Notes: generated from the sequence alone by a model not told the origin. DNA of 64,000 nucleotides from Flavobacteriales bacterium (GCA_002718895.1 PBGD01000007.1:22954-86953), one strand, 5' to 3'. Counted from the first letter of the stretch, positions 19,258-29,010 are shown. A program made the numbers and translations.

Positions 19258-20136
19258 ATGGCATTAAAAACAGAGAATTTTTTTAAAAGTCAACTAAGGG
19301 TTTCTAAAATATCTATTTTTTTAGCAACAACTTTCTCATTTTTATTAATGTTTATTATAGGATTAGTCATAATTAATTCCCACGCACTACAGACCAATCT
19401 CAAAGAAAATGTTGTAATGAATGTGGTTCTTGTAAATTCGTTAAAAGAAAAGGAAACGCAACAGCTAATAAAGTCTCTAAGTATTATGTCACATATAAAA
19501 TCTGTAAAGTTTATTTCCAAGGAAGTTGCAGCAGAAGAACTTAAAAGTCAACTAGGCGAAAACTTTTTAGAATTGCTTGATGCAAATCCACTTTCAGATA
19601 TTATAGAAATTAAATATGTTGCAGAATTTGTTAGTGCATCAAGTTTGTTAAATGAAAGAGATAATTTAAATAAATATTATCAAATAGATGAGGTTTTTTA
19701 TGATCGAAATTTGTTATCACTGATTGATACCAGTTTTAATAAATTAGCTACTTTTATTTTATTGTTTTCCTGCTTGATTATTTTTATATCCTTTAATCTA
19801 ATTCATAGTAATATCAGACTCACTATTTATTCAAAAAGATTTTTGTTAAAAACTATGCAGCTAGTAGGTGCCACGAAGAGTTTTATACAGAAACCCTTTT
19901 TGACCTCAAACTTATTATCTTCACTATTTGCTTCAACTTTTGGTATTTTTTTGTTGTCAGCTATATATTTTGTGGCTAAGGATCGACTGCCATCAATACA
20001 ACAATTCATGTCTTTTAATGAAATATTATATTTACTTATAGTTGTATCTTTAGTTAATATTTTAATATCTTTTCTTTGTACATGGTTTTGTGTTAGAAAC
20101 TATTTAAATTTGAGTACAGAAGATTTATATAAATAA
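19258..20136 (+). CDS. ftsX: FtsX-family cell-division membrane protein
   Basis: A 292-residue permease-like protein with four predicted transmembrane segments (~20-42, ~167-187, ~217-238, ~258-280) and an extracytoplasmic loop of about 120 residues after the first, the FtsX topology. FtsX pairs with the FtsE ATPase to activate peptidoglycan hydrolases at the septum. No ftsE is in the window. First gene of a forward run; it overlaps the DUF3098 gene by one base (TAATG). Confidence 0.9.
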   Translation: MALKTENFFKSQLRVSKISIFLATTFSFLLMFIIGLVIINSHALQTNLKENVVMNVVLVNSLKEKETQQLIKSLSIMSHIKSVKFISKEVAAEELKSQLGENFLELLDANPLSDIIEIKYVAEFVSASSLLNERDNLNKYYQIDEVFYDRNLLSLIDTSFNKLATFILLFSCLIIFISFNLIHSNIRLTIYSKRFLLKTMQLVGATKSFIQKPFLTSNLLSSLFASTFGIFLLSAIYFVAKDRLPSIQQFMSFNEILYLLIVVSLVNILISFLCTWFCVRNYLNLSTEDLYK

Positions 20137-20366
20137 TGATTATGTCAGATCAAAAAAAATTTCTTTTCAATAAAAAAAATTATATTTTATTAATTATAAG
20201 TTTGTTATTTATTTCCATTGGTTTTGCATTAATGATAGGTGGCGGGGGAGTGACTAATTCAGATTTTAATCCGGAAATCTTCTCACCTCGACGAATTATC
20301 TATGCACCAATTGTAATTATTATGGGATATATTTTGATTGGCATTTCAATTTTTTACAATGATTGA
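20136..20366 (+). CDS. DUF3098 family small membrane protein
   Basis: A 76-residue protein with two predicted membrane segments (~17-36 and ~54-72). The segment SDFNPEIFSPRRIIYAPIVI between them is the hallmark of DUF3098, a small Bacteroidetes family of unknown function. It sits between ftsX and uppP, with a 1-base overlap upstream and an 8-base overlap downstream, so a role in envelope biogenesis is likely but unproven. A second in-frame ATG at 20142 could be the true start; the two differ by two residues. Confidence 0.85.
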   Translation: MIMSDQKKFLFNKKNYILLIISLLFISIGFALMIGGGGVTNSDFNPEIFSPRRIIYAPIVIIMGYILIGISIFYND

Positions 20367-21147
20367 AGAGCTTAAGTATTTTCTGTTGGGACTTATTCAG
20401 GGGCTAGCAGAATTTTTTCCTATTAGTAGTAGTGGACACATTGTCCTTTTTTCAAATTTAATAGATCTTTCAAGTAATCACCCTTTATTATTATCAATTG
20501 TAGTTCATTTTGCAACAACTTTAAGTACAATTATTGTCTATAAAAAAAGAATTTTTAATACTCTAAAGGGTGTTATGTGTCAAAGCCATGAGTCTGTATC
20601 ATTTGTTACTAAAATCATTGTTTCATCCTTACCAATTGTAATTGTGGGTATTTTATTTAGGGAAAAAATAGAGTTTGTATTTAATCACTCTACTCAATTA
20701 GTAGCTCTTATGTTAACTCTTACAGGATTAATGTTAGTTTTTAATCATAAACAAACAACACCCAAAAAGCATATAAACTATATGGATGCATTGTTAATGG
20801 GGGTTGCACAAAGTATTGCAATTTTACCAGGAATTTCAAGATCAGGAGCGACAATATCAATGGCACTATTATGTAAAATTGACAGAAAAAAAGCAGCAGA
20901 ATTTTCTTTTTTAATGGTTTTATTACCCATTATTGGGATCACTATTATTGAATTAATTATTTTACTTTCATCTTCTATTAACTTAAAATCAAGCGAAATA
21001 TATGGACTTATAATTGCCTTTTTTTCTGCATTCATCTCAGGATTATTTGCGTGTAGATACATGATAAGATTAGTTCAAAATAATAATTTAAAGTACTTTG
21101 GTTATTATTGCATTTTAGTTGGATTTTTTTTCATTCTGTTATATTAA
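20359..21147 (+). CDS. uppP: Undecaprenyl-diphosphatase
   Basis: A 262-residue integral membrane enzyme of the BacA/UppP family that dephosphorylates undecaprenyl diphosphate to recycle the lipid carrier for peptidoglycan and polysaccharide synthesis. The two inverted-repeat signatures are plain: GLAEFFPISSSGHIVLF (with Glu and Ser of the active site) and GVAQSIAILPGISRSGATIS. I start at ATG 20359, overlapping the DUF3098 stop, not the in-frame TTG at 20338, because the family starts with a short MIEExK-like N-terminus right before the first membrane helix. Confidence 0.95.
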   Translation: MIEELKYFLLGLIQGLAEFFPISSSGHIVLFSNLIDLSSNHPLLLSIVVHFATTLSTIIVYKKRIFNTLKGVMCQSHESVSFVTKIIVSSLPIVIVGILFREKIEFVFNHSTQLVALMLTLTGLMLVFNHKQTTPKKHINYMDALLMGVAQSIAILPGISRSGATISMALLCKIDRKKAAEFSFLMVLLPIIGITIIELIILLSSSINLKSSEIYGLIIAFFSAFISGLFACRYMIRLVQNNNLKYFGYYCILVGFFFILLY

Positions 21148-21150
21148 GTT

Positions 21151-21837
21151 TTGATTAGCAAACATAAACCATCAGGCATATATTTGATAAACAAGCCTAT
21201 TTCTTGGTCCTCTTTTGATGTTGTTAAAAAAATAAGGTCTTTTCTAAGAAAAAAATATAATATAAAAAAAATAAAAGTCGGACATTGTGGTACATTAGAC
21301 CCATTAGCTTCAGGTTTATTAATAGTATTTGTTGGAGACAAAACTAAAATTATAAGCCAGTATCAAAATTTAGATAAAGAATATATTGGAACTATAAAAT
21401 TAGGGTCTGTCACAGATAGTTTTGATCGAGAAACAAAAGAGAAAAATCACAAGCCCTACTCTAATTTATCAATTGGTTCTATTAAGGAAGTTATAGAATC
21501 ATTTCTTGGGCAACAAGACCAAATGCCACCAATTTTCTCTGCTGTTAAAATAAATGGTGAAAGATTGTATAAGCATGCTAGAAATGGTAATTATAATATT
21601 CATCTGGAACCTAGAATTATAAAAATCCATAAAATTAGTATTCTATCAATTGATTTGCCTTTTTTGCAAATTTTAATTCGATGTAGTAAGGGAACATACA
21701 TAAGGTCTTTGGCACATGATATTGGCAAAAAACTAGGTTGTGGTGCCTACTTGTTTAATTTGAAGAGATCTAAGATTGGACAACATAATTTGGTAGATGC
21801 ATGTACTTTGGAAGAATTTATTAATAATTATAGTTAG
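21151..21837 (+). CDS. truB: tRNA pseudouridine-55 synthase
   Basis: A 228-residue TruB enzyme making pseudouridine 55 in the T-loop of tRNAs. The catalytic motif GHCGTLDPLASGLL has Asp50, followed by RSLAHDIG (ARD-type block) and KGTYIRSLAHD. The start must be TTG at 21151, three bases after the uppP stop, since the conserved N-terminal SGIYLINKPISWSSFD block begins at residue 8 and there is no ATG upstream within the gap or before this block. Forms the end of the ftsX-DUF3098-uppP-truB run. Confidence 0.94.
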   Translation: MISKHKPSGIYLINKPISWSSFDVVKKIRSFLRKKYNIKKIKVGHCGTLDPLASGLLIVFVGDKTKIISQYQNLDKEYIGTIKLGSVTDSFDRETKEKNHKPYSNLSIGSIKEVIESFLGQQDQMPPIFSAVKINGERLYKHARNGNYNIHLEPRIIKIHKISILSIDLPFLQILIRCSKGTYIRSLAHDIGKKLGCGAYLFNLKRSKIGQHNLVDACTLEEFINNYS

Positions 21838-21877
21838 GAGATAATTTTACTTTAATTTCTTACATATTATAATTTTG

Positions 21878-21885
21878 TATATTTG
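21878..21885 (+). promoter_or_regulatory. Putative -7 element (TATATTTG) for queA
   Basis: An exact TAnnTTTG match placed 28 bases before the queA ATG in the only sizeable spacer (76 bases) of this forward gene run. No TTG -33 element is evident at 17-23 bases upstream, so the call rests on the -7 element and position. Confidence 0.45.
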
Positions 21886-21913
21886 CCTTTATTTTCATCT
21901 ACCTTTAAACACC

Positions 21914-22969
21914 ATGAAGCTTAAATTATCTCATTTTGATTTTAAATTACCTGAAGAATTACTTAGAACTGATCCATTAGAAAATAGAGATGAATCTAGA
22001 ATGATGGTTGTTCATAGAAATACTGGCGAAATTGAACATAGAAAATTTAAAGATATTTTAGAATATTTTACGGAAGATGATGTTATGGTTTTAAATAACA
22101 CAAAAGTAATACCTGCTAGATTATATGGCAATAAGGAAAAAACAGGTGCTAAGATCGAAGTTTTTTTAATGAGAGAGCTTAACAAAGAAAGTAGATTATG
22201 GGATGTGTTAGTTGATCCAGCTAGAAAAATTAGAATTGGCAACAAATTATATTTTGGTGAAAATGATGAGTTAATCGCAGAAGTTATTGACAACACAACT
22301 TCAAGAGGAAGAACGTTGCGGTTTTTACATGATGCACCTTATGATGAATTCAAAAAGACTATTGAAAAGTTAGGACAAACACCACTTCCAAAATATATTA
22401 AGCGTGAACCAAATATCGAAGATGAAGAAAAATACCAAACAGTTTACGCAAAGCATAAAGGTGCTGTTGCTGCACCAACGGCTGGATTACATTTTAGTAA
22501 AATTGTATTAAAAAGATTAGAAATACTAGGTGTTAGTTTACCAGAAATCACCCTCCACATAGGACTAGGAACTTTTCGTCCTGTAGAAGTAGAAGATTTG
22601 TCTAAGCATAAAATGGATTCAGAAGAAATTTTTATAAATGATAGTGTAACTTCAGTTGTTAATCAAGCAATCAATAATAAAAAAAGAATTTGTGCTATAG
22701 GAACAACCACTATGCGCGCATTAGAAACACCAGTTTCATCATATAAAACATTAAAGCCGTTCCAGGGTTGGACAAATAAATTTATTTTCCCACCACATGA
22801 ATTTCAAATTGCAAATTCTTTACTTACAAATTTTCATTCTCCTAAATCTACAGTTTTAATGATGGTAAGTGCTTTTGGTGGACATGATTTGATTATGAAG
22901 GCCTACAAAGAAGCTATTAAAGAAAAATATAATTTTTTAAGCTATGGCGATTGTATGTTGATAATTTAA
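21914..22969 (+). CDS. queA: S-adenosylmethionine:tRNA ribosyltransferase-isomerase
   Basis: A 351-residue QueA, which transfers the ribose moiety of SAM to preQ1 in tRNA to make epoxyqueuosine. Seen: [15 protein letters not shown]-terminus, [47 protein letters not shown] and [18 protein letters not shown]. Start chosen at ATG 21914, 39 bases inside a longer open frame that begins with TTG in the promoter region; the family always starts at this M-K-L-S-x-F-D block. Overlaps ispD by one base. Confidence 0.97.
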   Translation: MKLKLSHFDFKLPEELLRTDPLENRDESRMMVVHRNTGEIEHRKFKDILEYFTEDDVMVLNNTKVIPARLYGNKEKTGAKIEVFLMRELNKESRLWDVLVDPARKIRIGNKLYFGENDELIAEVIDNTTSRGRTLRFLHDAPYDEFKKTIEKLGQTPLPKYIKREPNIEDEEKYQTVYAKHKGAVAAPTAGLHFSKIVLKRLEILGVSLPEITLHIGLGTFRPVEVEDLSKHKMDSEEIFINDSVTSVVNQAINNKKRICAIGTTTMRALETPVSSYKTLKPFQGWTNKFIFPPHEFQIANSLLTNFHSPKSTVLMMVSAFGGHDLIMKAYKEAIKEKYNFLSYGDCMLII

Positions 22970-23706
22970 TGGCAACTCACATTTTAATATTAGCTGCAGG
23001 TGAAGGTTCCAGACTGAGAAATGATACGCCAAAACAATTTTTAGAAATTTCCGGCTTACCAATGGTTTTCCATAGCGTAAAAATGTTTAGACAAATAATT
23101 CCCGATTCAATAATACATATTGCATTACCCAAACATTATACTTCTAAGTGGTCGGATCTTTGTCATAAGCATAAATTTAAAGTCTCTCATAATTTTTATA
23201 ATGGTGGTAATAGTAGAATTGAAACTGTATTTATTGGTTTAAATAAAATAAACAAAGGTGAAAATATTTTTACTAGCTCAACCATTGGAATACATGACGC
23301 TGCTCGTCCTTTTATAAAAGGAGGATTAATAAGGAAATTATTGAGTTCAGCTAAAAAATATGGTAGCGCAGTTCCATACGTAACCCCTAATAGTGCTTTA
23401 TTTCAATTTCCAAAAAATGATAAAAAATCTTGCAGTATAACTAATCGAAATGATTATGCATTGATACAAACCCCCCAATTCTTTAATTTTAATCAACTTT
23501 TCTATAGCTACAGTAAAGTTTTTTCTAAATTTAAAACTAATGATTTGTCATCAATCTTTTTAGATGATTCATCTGTATATAATTATTTCAAAATTCATCC
23601 AAAGTTGCAATTTATAAAAGGTGATTATTCAAATCTAAAAATAACTACGGATGCAGATTATTTTATTGCAGATAAGTTATATGAATATACCAAGAAAACA
23701 AAATGA
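22969..23706 (+). CDS. ispD: 2-C-methyl-D-erythritol 4-phosphate cytidylyltransferase
   Basis: A 245-residue nucleotidyltransferase of the MEP pathway, coupling CTP to MEP. The signature loop ILAAGEGSRLRNDTPKQFLEI (nucleotide-binding Arg and Lys) lies at the N-terminus, with GGNSRIETV, GIHDAARPFI and a late ITTDADYFIAD. Start taken at ATG 22969, overlapping the queA TAA by one base; an in-frame TTG 18 bases earlier is less likely. Together with ispG and a polyprenyl synthase in this window it supplies isoprenoids. Confidence 0.94.
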   Translation: MATHILILAAGEGSRLRNDTPKQFLEISGLPMVFHSVKMFRQIIPDSIIHIALPKHYTSKWSDLCHKHKFKVSHNFYNGGNSRIETVFIGLNKINKGENIFTSSTIGIHDAARPFIKGGLIRKLLSSAKKYGSAVPYVTPNSALFQFPKNDKKSCSITNRNDYALIQTPQFFNFNQLFYSYSKVFSKFKTNDLSSIFLDDSSVYNYFKIHPKLQFIKGDYSNLKITTDADYFIADKLYEYTKKTK

Positions 23707-24746
23707 ATGAAATTAAGTTAGATATTCGAGAAATTTCACTAGGACAGCTAAAAGATTTTTTTATTGAAAAATCTCACAAATCTTTTCGAGCAGCACAGGT
23801 TTGGGAATGGATATGGAAACATAGAGTGCTTAATTTTGACAAAATGACAAATTTGTCATTAAAACACATACAGTGTTTAAAGAAGCATTATACCATCAAA
23901 AAAATCAATATACTAGAATTTCATATTAGCAGTGATGGAACCGTGAAATTTTTATTCGAACTGGAATCTAAGAAGGTTGTTGAGGGTGTTTTAATTCCTC
24001 AAAGAAATAGACTTACTGCTTGCATTTCTTCTCAAGCTGGATGTAGCTTAGCATGCACTTTTTGTGCTACAGGTCAAATTAAATTACATAGAAATTTAAA
24101 TCCTGGTGAAATATATGATCAAGTCTTTTTTATCAACCAGTATGCAGTAAAACACTTTAAAAAACCTTTAACTAATATTGTCTATATGGGAATGGGAGAA
24201 CCTTTCTTGAATTATAAAAATGTTTTAAAAAGTATTCATTACATTACGTCAAGTTTTGGTATGGCAATGTCCTATAAGAGAATCACTGTATCTACAGTGG
24301 GTATAACTAAAATAATTAAGAAAATTGCTGATGAGGGTGTAAAATTTAATTTAGCTATTTCTTTACATTCTGCAAGTAATACTTTACGTTCTAAATTAAT
24401 GGATATAAACAAAACAAATGATTTAGATAGCTTGTTAAATTCATTAATTTATTTTTACGATAAAACTAGAATTAAGCCCACTTATGAATATGTTTTATTA
24501 AGTGGAGTTAACGATTCAGAACAAGATGCAAAACTTCTAGTTAAATTTTGCAAAAAAAATCCATGTAAAGTAAATTTAATTGAGTATAACAAAGTTGCTA
24601 ATTCAATTTATGAGAAATCTACTAATTTGGCTACCATTAAGTTCATCAAATTACTAGAAAAAAATAATATTTTAGTGAAATTTAGACGAAGTCGTGGTGC
24701 AGATGTAAATGCTGCATGCGGCCAGTTAGCAAATAAAATAAATTAG
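23703..24746 (+). CDS. rlmN: Dual-specificity rRNA/tRNA adenine-C2 methyltransferase
   Basis: A 347-residue radical SAM methyltransferase that makes 2-methyladenosine at A2503 of 23S rRNA and A37 of certain tRNAs. The cluster motif is CSLACTFC (CxxxCxxC) after ISSQAG; MGMGEPFLNY, ISLHS and the C-terminal GADVNAACGQL, whose Cys forms the methyl-carrying intermediate, are present. Family-usual length. ATGA overlap with ispD. Confidence 0.97.
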   Translation: MNEIKLDIREISLGQLKDFFIEKSHKSFRAAQVWEWIWKHRVLNFDKMTNLSLKHIQCLKKHYTIKKINILEFHISSDGTVKFLFELESKKVVEGVLIPQRNRLTACISSQAGCSLACTFCATGQIKLHRNLNPGEIYDQVFFINQYAVKHFKKPLTNIVYMGMGEPFLNYKNVLKSIHYITSSFGMAMSYKRITVSTVGITKIIKKIADEGVKFNLAISLHSASNTLRSKLMDINKTNDLDSLLNSLIYFYDKTRIKPTYEYVLLSGVNDSEQDAKLLVKFCKKNPCKVNLIEYNKVANSIYEKSTNLATIKFIKLLEKNNILVKFRRSRGADVNAACGQLANKIN

Positions 24747-24748
24747 TT

Positions 24749-25714
24749 TTGAATTTTTTAAAATACATAGAAACAGAATTATCAATATTTGATACCAGAT
24801 TCAAAAGTAATTTGTCAACTAAGGCTAATTTATTACATAAGATCACATCATATTTAAGTCAAAAAAGTGGTAAAAAAATCAGACCTATTTGTACAATTTT
24901 AGCTGCAGGATTATGTGGGGAAATTCATGAAAAAACATATCGTGGAGCAGTTTTAATTGAACTTTTACACACAGCAACATTAATTCATGATGATGTTGTT
25001 GATGAGGCATACCTACGTAGGAACCAAATTTCTATAAATGCTATGTGGAAAAATAAAGTAGCAGTTTTAACTGGGGATTATTTTTTAGCCAAGGGTCTTA
25101 AACTTGCTGTATCATCAAAAGATTTTGATTTGCTATATTTAATGTCTGATGTAGTTCAAAAAATAGTTGAGGGTGAATTAATCCAAATAGAAAAAACTAA
25201 AAAGTTAAATTTGATAGTTGATGATTATTTCAAAATAATTGAATTAAAAACAGGAGCCTTATTTCAAAGTGCTTTTGAAGCAGGTGCACTTTCAGTTGGT
25301 GCTAATGATCATCAATTTAAAATAATGTCTCAATTAGGCATAAAAATTGGCTTAATGTTTCAAATTAAAGATGATATATTAGATTATCCTATAAATTCAA
25401 AAAAAACTGGTAAAATAAAAGGTAATGATATTAAAGAAGGAAAAATTAACTTACCTCTTTTAAAATCAATAACTAAAATGAATTTTAATCAAAAACAAAA
25501 TGTTTATAGAATCTTAAGAAAAAAATCTAATAATTCTGATGAAATAAAATATATTCAAGATTTAGTTTTTCAATATGATGGTATTCAACATGCAGAAAGT
25601 TTACTTAAATCCTATTATGATGAAATAATGCTTCTATTAGTTTCATTTAAAAAAAATACCTATAAAGACGCCCTACTTTCTTTATTAAATTATTTAATTG
25701 TCCGTTCAAAATGA
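24749..25714 (+). CDS. Trans-polyprenyl diphosphate synthase
   Basis: A 321-residue isoprenyl diphosphate synthase; both aspartate-rich motifs are present: HDDVVDEAYLRR (Asp81, Asp82, Asp85) and KDDILDYP. GKKIRP carries the IPP-binding residues. The medium-to-long chain product, probably the menaquinone side-chain precursor in a Bacteroidete, cannot be fixed from sequence. Start is TTG at 24749, two bases after the rlmN stop, because no ATG precedes the first conserved helix. Overlaps dnaG by 4 bases. Confidence 0.92.
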   Translation: MNFLKYIETELSIFDTRFKSNLSTKANLLHKITSYLSQKSGKKIRPICTILAAGLCGEIHEKTYRGAVLIELLHTATLIHDDVVDEAYLRRNQISINAMWKNKVAVLTGDYFLAKGLKLAVSSKDFDLLYLMSDVVQKIVEGELIQIEKTKKLNLIVDDYFKIIELKTGALFQSAFEAGALSVGANDHQFKIMSQLGIKIGLMFQIKDDILDYPINSKKTGKIKGNDIKEGKINLPLLKSITKMNFNQKQNVYRILRKKSNNSDEIKYIQDLVFQYDGIQHAESLLKSYYDEIMLLLVSFKKNTYKDALLSLLNYLIVRSK

Positions 25715-27570
25715 AAATTTCTCAAAAAACTATAGATGAAATATTTGGTGCAGCAATTATAGAAGAAGTTATTTCAGACTTTGTTGATTTAAAAAAAAGA
25801 GGAGCCAATTATAAAGGGTTGAGCCCTTTTAATGAAGAAAAAACTCCATCTTTTGTTGTTTCACCTAGTAAAGAAATATGGAAAGACTTTAGCTCAGGAA
25901 AAGGAGGAAATTTAATTTCTTTTTTAATGGAACACGAGCAGTTTTCATATCCGGAATCTTTATTATACTTAGCAAAAAAATATAACATAACTGTAGAATA
26001 TATTGATATTAATCCCGATGAAAAGAAAAAAGATAATCATCGTGAATCAACACTAATTGTAATGAATTATGTTAAGCAAATCTTTGCTGATGATTTATTT
26101 GGCTCAAATAGTAAAGCGTTGGATTATTTAAATAATCGAGGAATAAATAATGAGATAGTCAAACTATTTGAGCTAGGTTTTTGTCCTAAAAAACAACTAA
26201 AGTTAGTTGATCAGATAAAGTCTGCTGGCTACAATGAAAAATATTTACATGATACCAGAATTGTAAATAAAAATGGGACTAATCGGTTTTTAGATCGACT
26301 TATTTTTCCAATTCACAGTATTTCTGGTCAAGTTGTTGGTTTTGGCGCTCGTGTTTTATCTGATGTATTAAAATCTCCGAAATACTTAAACTCAGATACT
26401 TCTGAAATCTACCAAAAGAGTAAGGTTTTGTATGGATTAAATTTTTCTAAGAAATATATTAAGAAAGAAGATGTTTGCTATTTAGTTGAGGGATACACTG
26501 ATGTGATTGCCATGTTTCAAGCAAATATTAAAAATGTTGTTGCTACGTGTGGTACTGCTTTAACCAAAGAGCAAGTTAGATTAGTTAAAAGATTTACTAA
26601 TAATATAGTTATCATTTTTGATTCAGATTCAGCTGGTGTTAGTGCATCATTAAAAGCCATTGATTTATTCTTAGAACAAGACATAAATCCGGAAGTAATA
26701 CAATTGCCAACCGGCGAGGATCCAGCTTCATTTTGCGGTCAAAAATCTACAGAGACAATTAAACAATTCTTTTTAGAACATAAAACTAATTTCATCGAAT
26801 TTAAGTGTAGTTTAAACGTATCTGATGCATCTTCCGATTTAATAAAACATGTAAAAAATATTATATATTCAATATCATTAATTCATGATAATATTATGCA
26901 AGCTATTTATATTAAGAAAGCTGCCAAAAAATTTAGTTTACAGGAAGAAGATATTAGAAAAGAATTAAATAGATTAGCTAAAAAAACACCTCTCACATCA
27001 TCTAGAAATTTAAATGATAACACCAATAAACAAATTGATTTTAAAAAATTGAAAAAAAATAACTTGGAGGAATTTCGGTTAATTAGGTTATTTATTAATT
27101 ATGGATCTTCAAATATTGTGTTACCTGATGGCACTTTTCAAACTATATCTCGATTTATTATTAATGAGTTAGATTCGGATAACATTGGCTTTACTACACC
27201 TATTTTTGACACACTGTATCAAGAGATTAAAAAAAATATCACAATAATTGAATCGCAAAATAATGACTTTTTTTTATCTCATTCAAATTTAATTATAGTT
27301 GAATTAGCATCCTATATTATAGCAGATCAACCTTTTTTAGGAAATTGGTCTAGGAAAGATATTGTAGTAAGAGAAGAAAAGGACTTACTTTCTCAAGTAG
27401 CAAAAGAATCAATTTTACGATTTAAGTTAAAAAGAGTACAAAGTATGCGAAAGAATGCATTAGAGAAATTAAAAAACCCCAATGCATCGGTTGATAATGA
27501 CTTGACTACTTTCACTCAATTAAATCAATTAGAGAAAAAAATACAAAAGGAATTAGGTAGAATTTGTTGA
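25711..27570 (+). CDS. dnaG: DNA primase, zinc-ligand-less form
   Basis: A 619-residue bacterial primase that makes RNA primers for replication. The RNA polymerase domain shows the primase block RLIFPIHSISGQVVGFGAR; the TOPRIM domain has VEGYTDVIA and FDSDSAGVSA with metal-binding acidic residues; a C-terminal helicase-binding region follows. The N-terminal zinc-ribbon region keeps its fold-like spacing (SPFNEEKTPSFVVSPSK ... DFSSGKGG) but the expected CHCC ligands are Ser38, Asn41, Asp59 and Ser62. I recall the same loss in other Flavobacteriia. Ends by overlapping the convergent DAHP synthase gene by 18 bases. Confidence 0.95.
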   Translation: MKISQKTIDEIFGAAIIEEVISDFVDLKKRGANYKGLSPFNEEKTPSFVVSPSKEIWKDFSSGKGGNLISFLMEHEQFSYPESLLYLAKKYNITVEYIDINPDEKKKDNHRESTLIVMNYVKQIFADDLFGSNSKALDYLNNRGINNEIVKLFELGFCPKKQLKLVDQIKSAGYNEKYLHDTRIVNKNGTNRFLDRLIFPIHSISGQVVGFGARVLSDVLKSPKYLNSDTSEIYQKSKVLYGLNFSKKYIKKEDVCYLVEGYTDVIAMFQANIKNVVATCGTALTKEQVRLVKRFTNNIVIIFDSDSAGVSASLKAIDLFLEQDINPEVIQLPTGEDPASFCGQKSTETIKQFFLEHKTNFIEFKCSLNVSDASSDLIKHVKNIIYSISLIHDNIMQAIYIKKAAKKFSLQEEDIRKELNRLAKKTPLTSSRNLNDNTNKQIDFKKLKKNNLEEFRLIRLFINYGSSNIVLPDGTFQTISRFIINELDSDNIGFTTPIFDTLYQEIKKNITIIESQNNDFFLSHSNLIIVELASYIIADQPFLGNWSRKDIVVREEKDLLSQVAKESILRFKLKRVQSMRKNALEKLKNPNASVDNDLTTFTQLNQLEKKIQKELGRIC

Positions 27571-28305
27571 TTTTAATTTATCTAATATTTCACAAAACTC
27601 TTTTGGTTTAAGTTGTTGATTTTGATCACTTAAAGCAATTTCTGGCTTTTTATGAACTTCAATCATAAAGCCTATAACCTCATAAGACAATGCTTTAACA
27701 CATACATCATAAATTAATTCTGTGTTGCCTGAAATATGGCTTGGGTCACATATGAGGGGGATTTTCGGAAATATTTTTTTAAATTTTCTCACTATATCCC
27801 AGCGTGGAAGATTTCTATACGGAGAAGGTGACTCTGAAAAAAAACCTCTGTTAATAACTTTAATGTTTTTTATTTTAGATTTTTTAAATCTTTCAATTGC
27901 ACCTATCCATAATTCCAAATTAGGAAAAATTGGGTTCTTAATCCATATTTCTAAATCAGATCCTCTTGTTGCTTCACAAATCTCTTGAACCGAGAAAGGA
28001 TTACAAGTTGTTCTAGCCCCGATCCATAGTATTCCTATTTCATGCTTAAGTGCAAGTTCAACATGTTGTGCAGTGCCTACTTCAATGGCAAATGGTTTTT
28101 TGTATTTAATTTGTGCTTCTTGAATCCATGAAAGGCCCTCCTCTCCAATACCTTGAAAATTATTTGGAGAGGTTCTCGCTTTCCAAATCCCAGCTCTGAA
28201 AATATCCACATCTTTATTAATACTATCTATTGTATCAAAAAATATTTTTTTTGTTTCAATTGCACAAGGGCCCGCAATAATAATATGTTTGTTATTTTTT
28301 CCCAT
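27553..28305 (-). CDS. DAHP synthase (AroA-beta/KDO8P synthase-like type), no chorismate mutase domain
   Basis: A 250-residue class I DAHP synthase of the beta subfamily, the first committed step of the shikimate pathway. Seen: IIAGPCAIE, FRAGIWKARTSPNNFQG, AIEVGTAQHVELAL, LWIGARTTCNPF and LICDPSHISG. In most Bacteroidetes this barrel is fused to a chorismate mutase type II domain (about 360 residues); this protein stops right after the barrel. KDO8P synthase is the nearest alternative but the RAGIWKARTSP and WIGARTT segments favour DAHP synthase. Overlaps rsmI by 14 bases upstream. Confidence 0.88.
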   Translation of the reverse strand: MGKNNKHIIIAGPCAIETKKIFFDTIDSINKDVDIFRAGIWKARTSPNNFQGIGEEGLSWIQEAQIKYKKPFAIEVGTAQHVELALKHEIGILWIGARTTCNPFSVQEICEATRGSDLEIWIKNPIFPNLELWIGAIERFKKSKIKNIKVINRGFFSESPSPYRNLPRWDIVRKFKKIFPKIPLICDPSHISGNTELIYDVCVKALSYEVIGFMIEVHKKPEIALSDQNQQLKPKEFCEILDKLKSTNST

Positions 28306-28963
28306 TTAAAATAATTATAAACTCTCCCTTTAATTTTAATTCTGAAAATAATTTTAATAAGTTCTCCAATGATCCTCTATATGTATTTTCGTGTAATTTA
28401 GTCAACTCTTTCACGATGACAGCCTCCCTTTGAGGGTCTATTTCTGCAAATTCTCGAATTGTTTTAATAATTCTATGTTTTGATTCATAGATAATTGAAG
28501 AGCAATTTTTTTGTAAAATTTCTGTAATTGTTTTTTTTCTACCCTTTTTAATTGGTATAAAACCATTGAAATAAAACTTTTCACTTGGGAATCCTGATTG
28601 AATTAACGCAGGTATACATGCAGTTGGTCCAGGTAGACAAATAACATTTATTTGTTTTTTTATACACTCACGAATTATTAAAAAGCCTGGGTCTGATATA
28701 CCAGGAGTTCCAGCATCACTTACAAGACAACAATTAATTCCTTTATAAATCTTTTCAATTACATTATTTAGTATTTTGTGTTCATTGTATTTATGATAAC
28801 TAATCATCTTGGTTTTAATGCCATAATGTGAAAGTAATTTTTTTGTAGTTCTTGTATCTTCTGCTAACACCAGATCTGATTGTTTTAGTAAACGTACACT
28901 TCTGTATGTTATATCTTCTAAGTTTCCAATAGGAGTTGGAATTATATGTAGAACTCTTTCCAT
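28292..28963 (-). CDS. rsmI: 16S rRNA C1402 2'-O-methyltransferase
   Basis: A 223-residue tetrapyrrole-methylase-fold enzyme that methylates the ribose of C1402 in 16S rRNA. Seen: HIIPTPIGNLEDIT, AEDTRTTKKLLSHYGI, VSDAGTPGISDPGF, PGPTACIPALIQSGFP and FNGFIPIKKGRK. Length is close to the family norm without the C-terminal extra domain present in some proteobacterial members. First gene of a two-gene reverse unit with the DAHP synthase. Confidence 0.96.
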   Translation of the reverse strand: MERVLHIIPTPIGNLEDITYRSVRLLKQSDLVLAEDTRTTKKLLSHYGIKTKMISYHKYNEHKILNNVIEKIYKGINCCLVSDAGTPGISDPGFLIIRECIKKQINVICLPGPTACIPALIQSGFPSEKFYFNGFIPIKKGRKKTITEILQKNCSSIIYESKHRIIKTIREFAEIDPQREAVIVKELTKLHENTYRGSLENLLKLFSELKLKGEFIIILNGKK

Positions 28964-29010
28964 ACTAATTGTTAATTTACTAATTTAGGGAATATAATTT
29001 ATAAGTTTTT

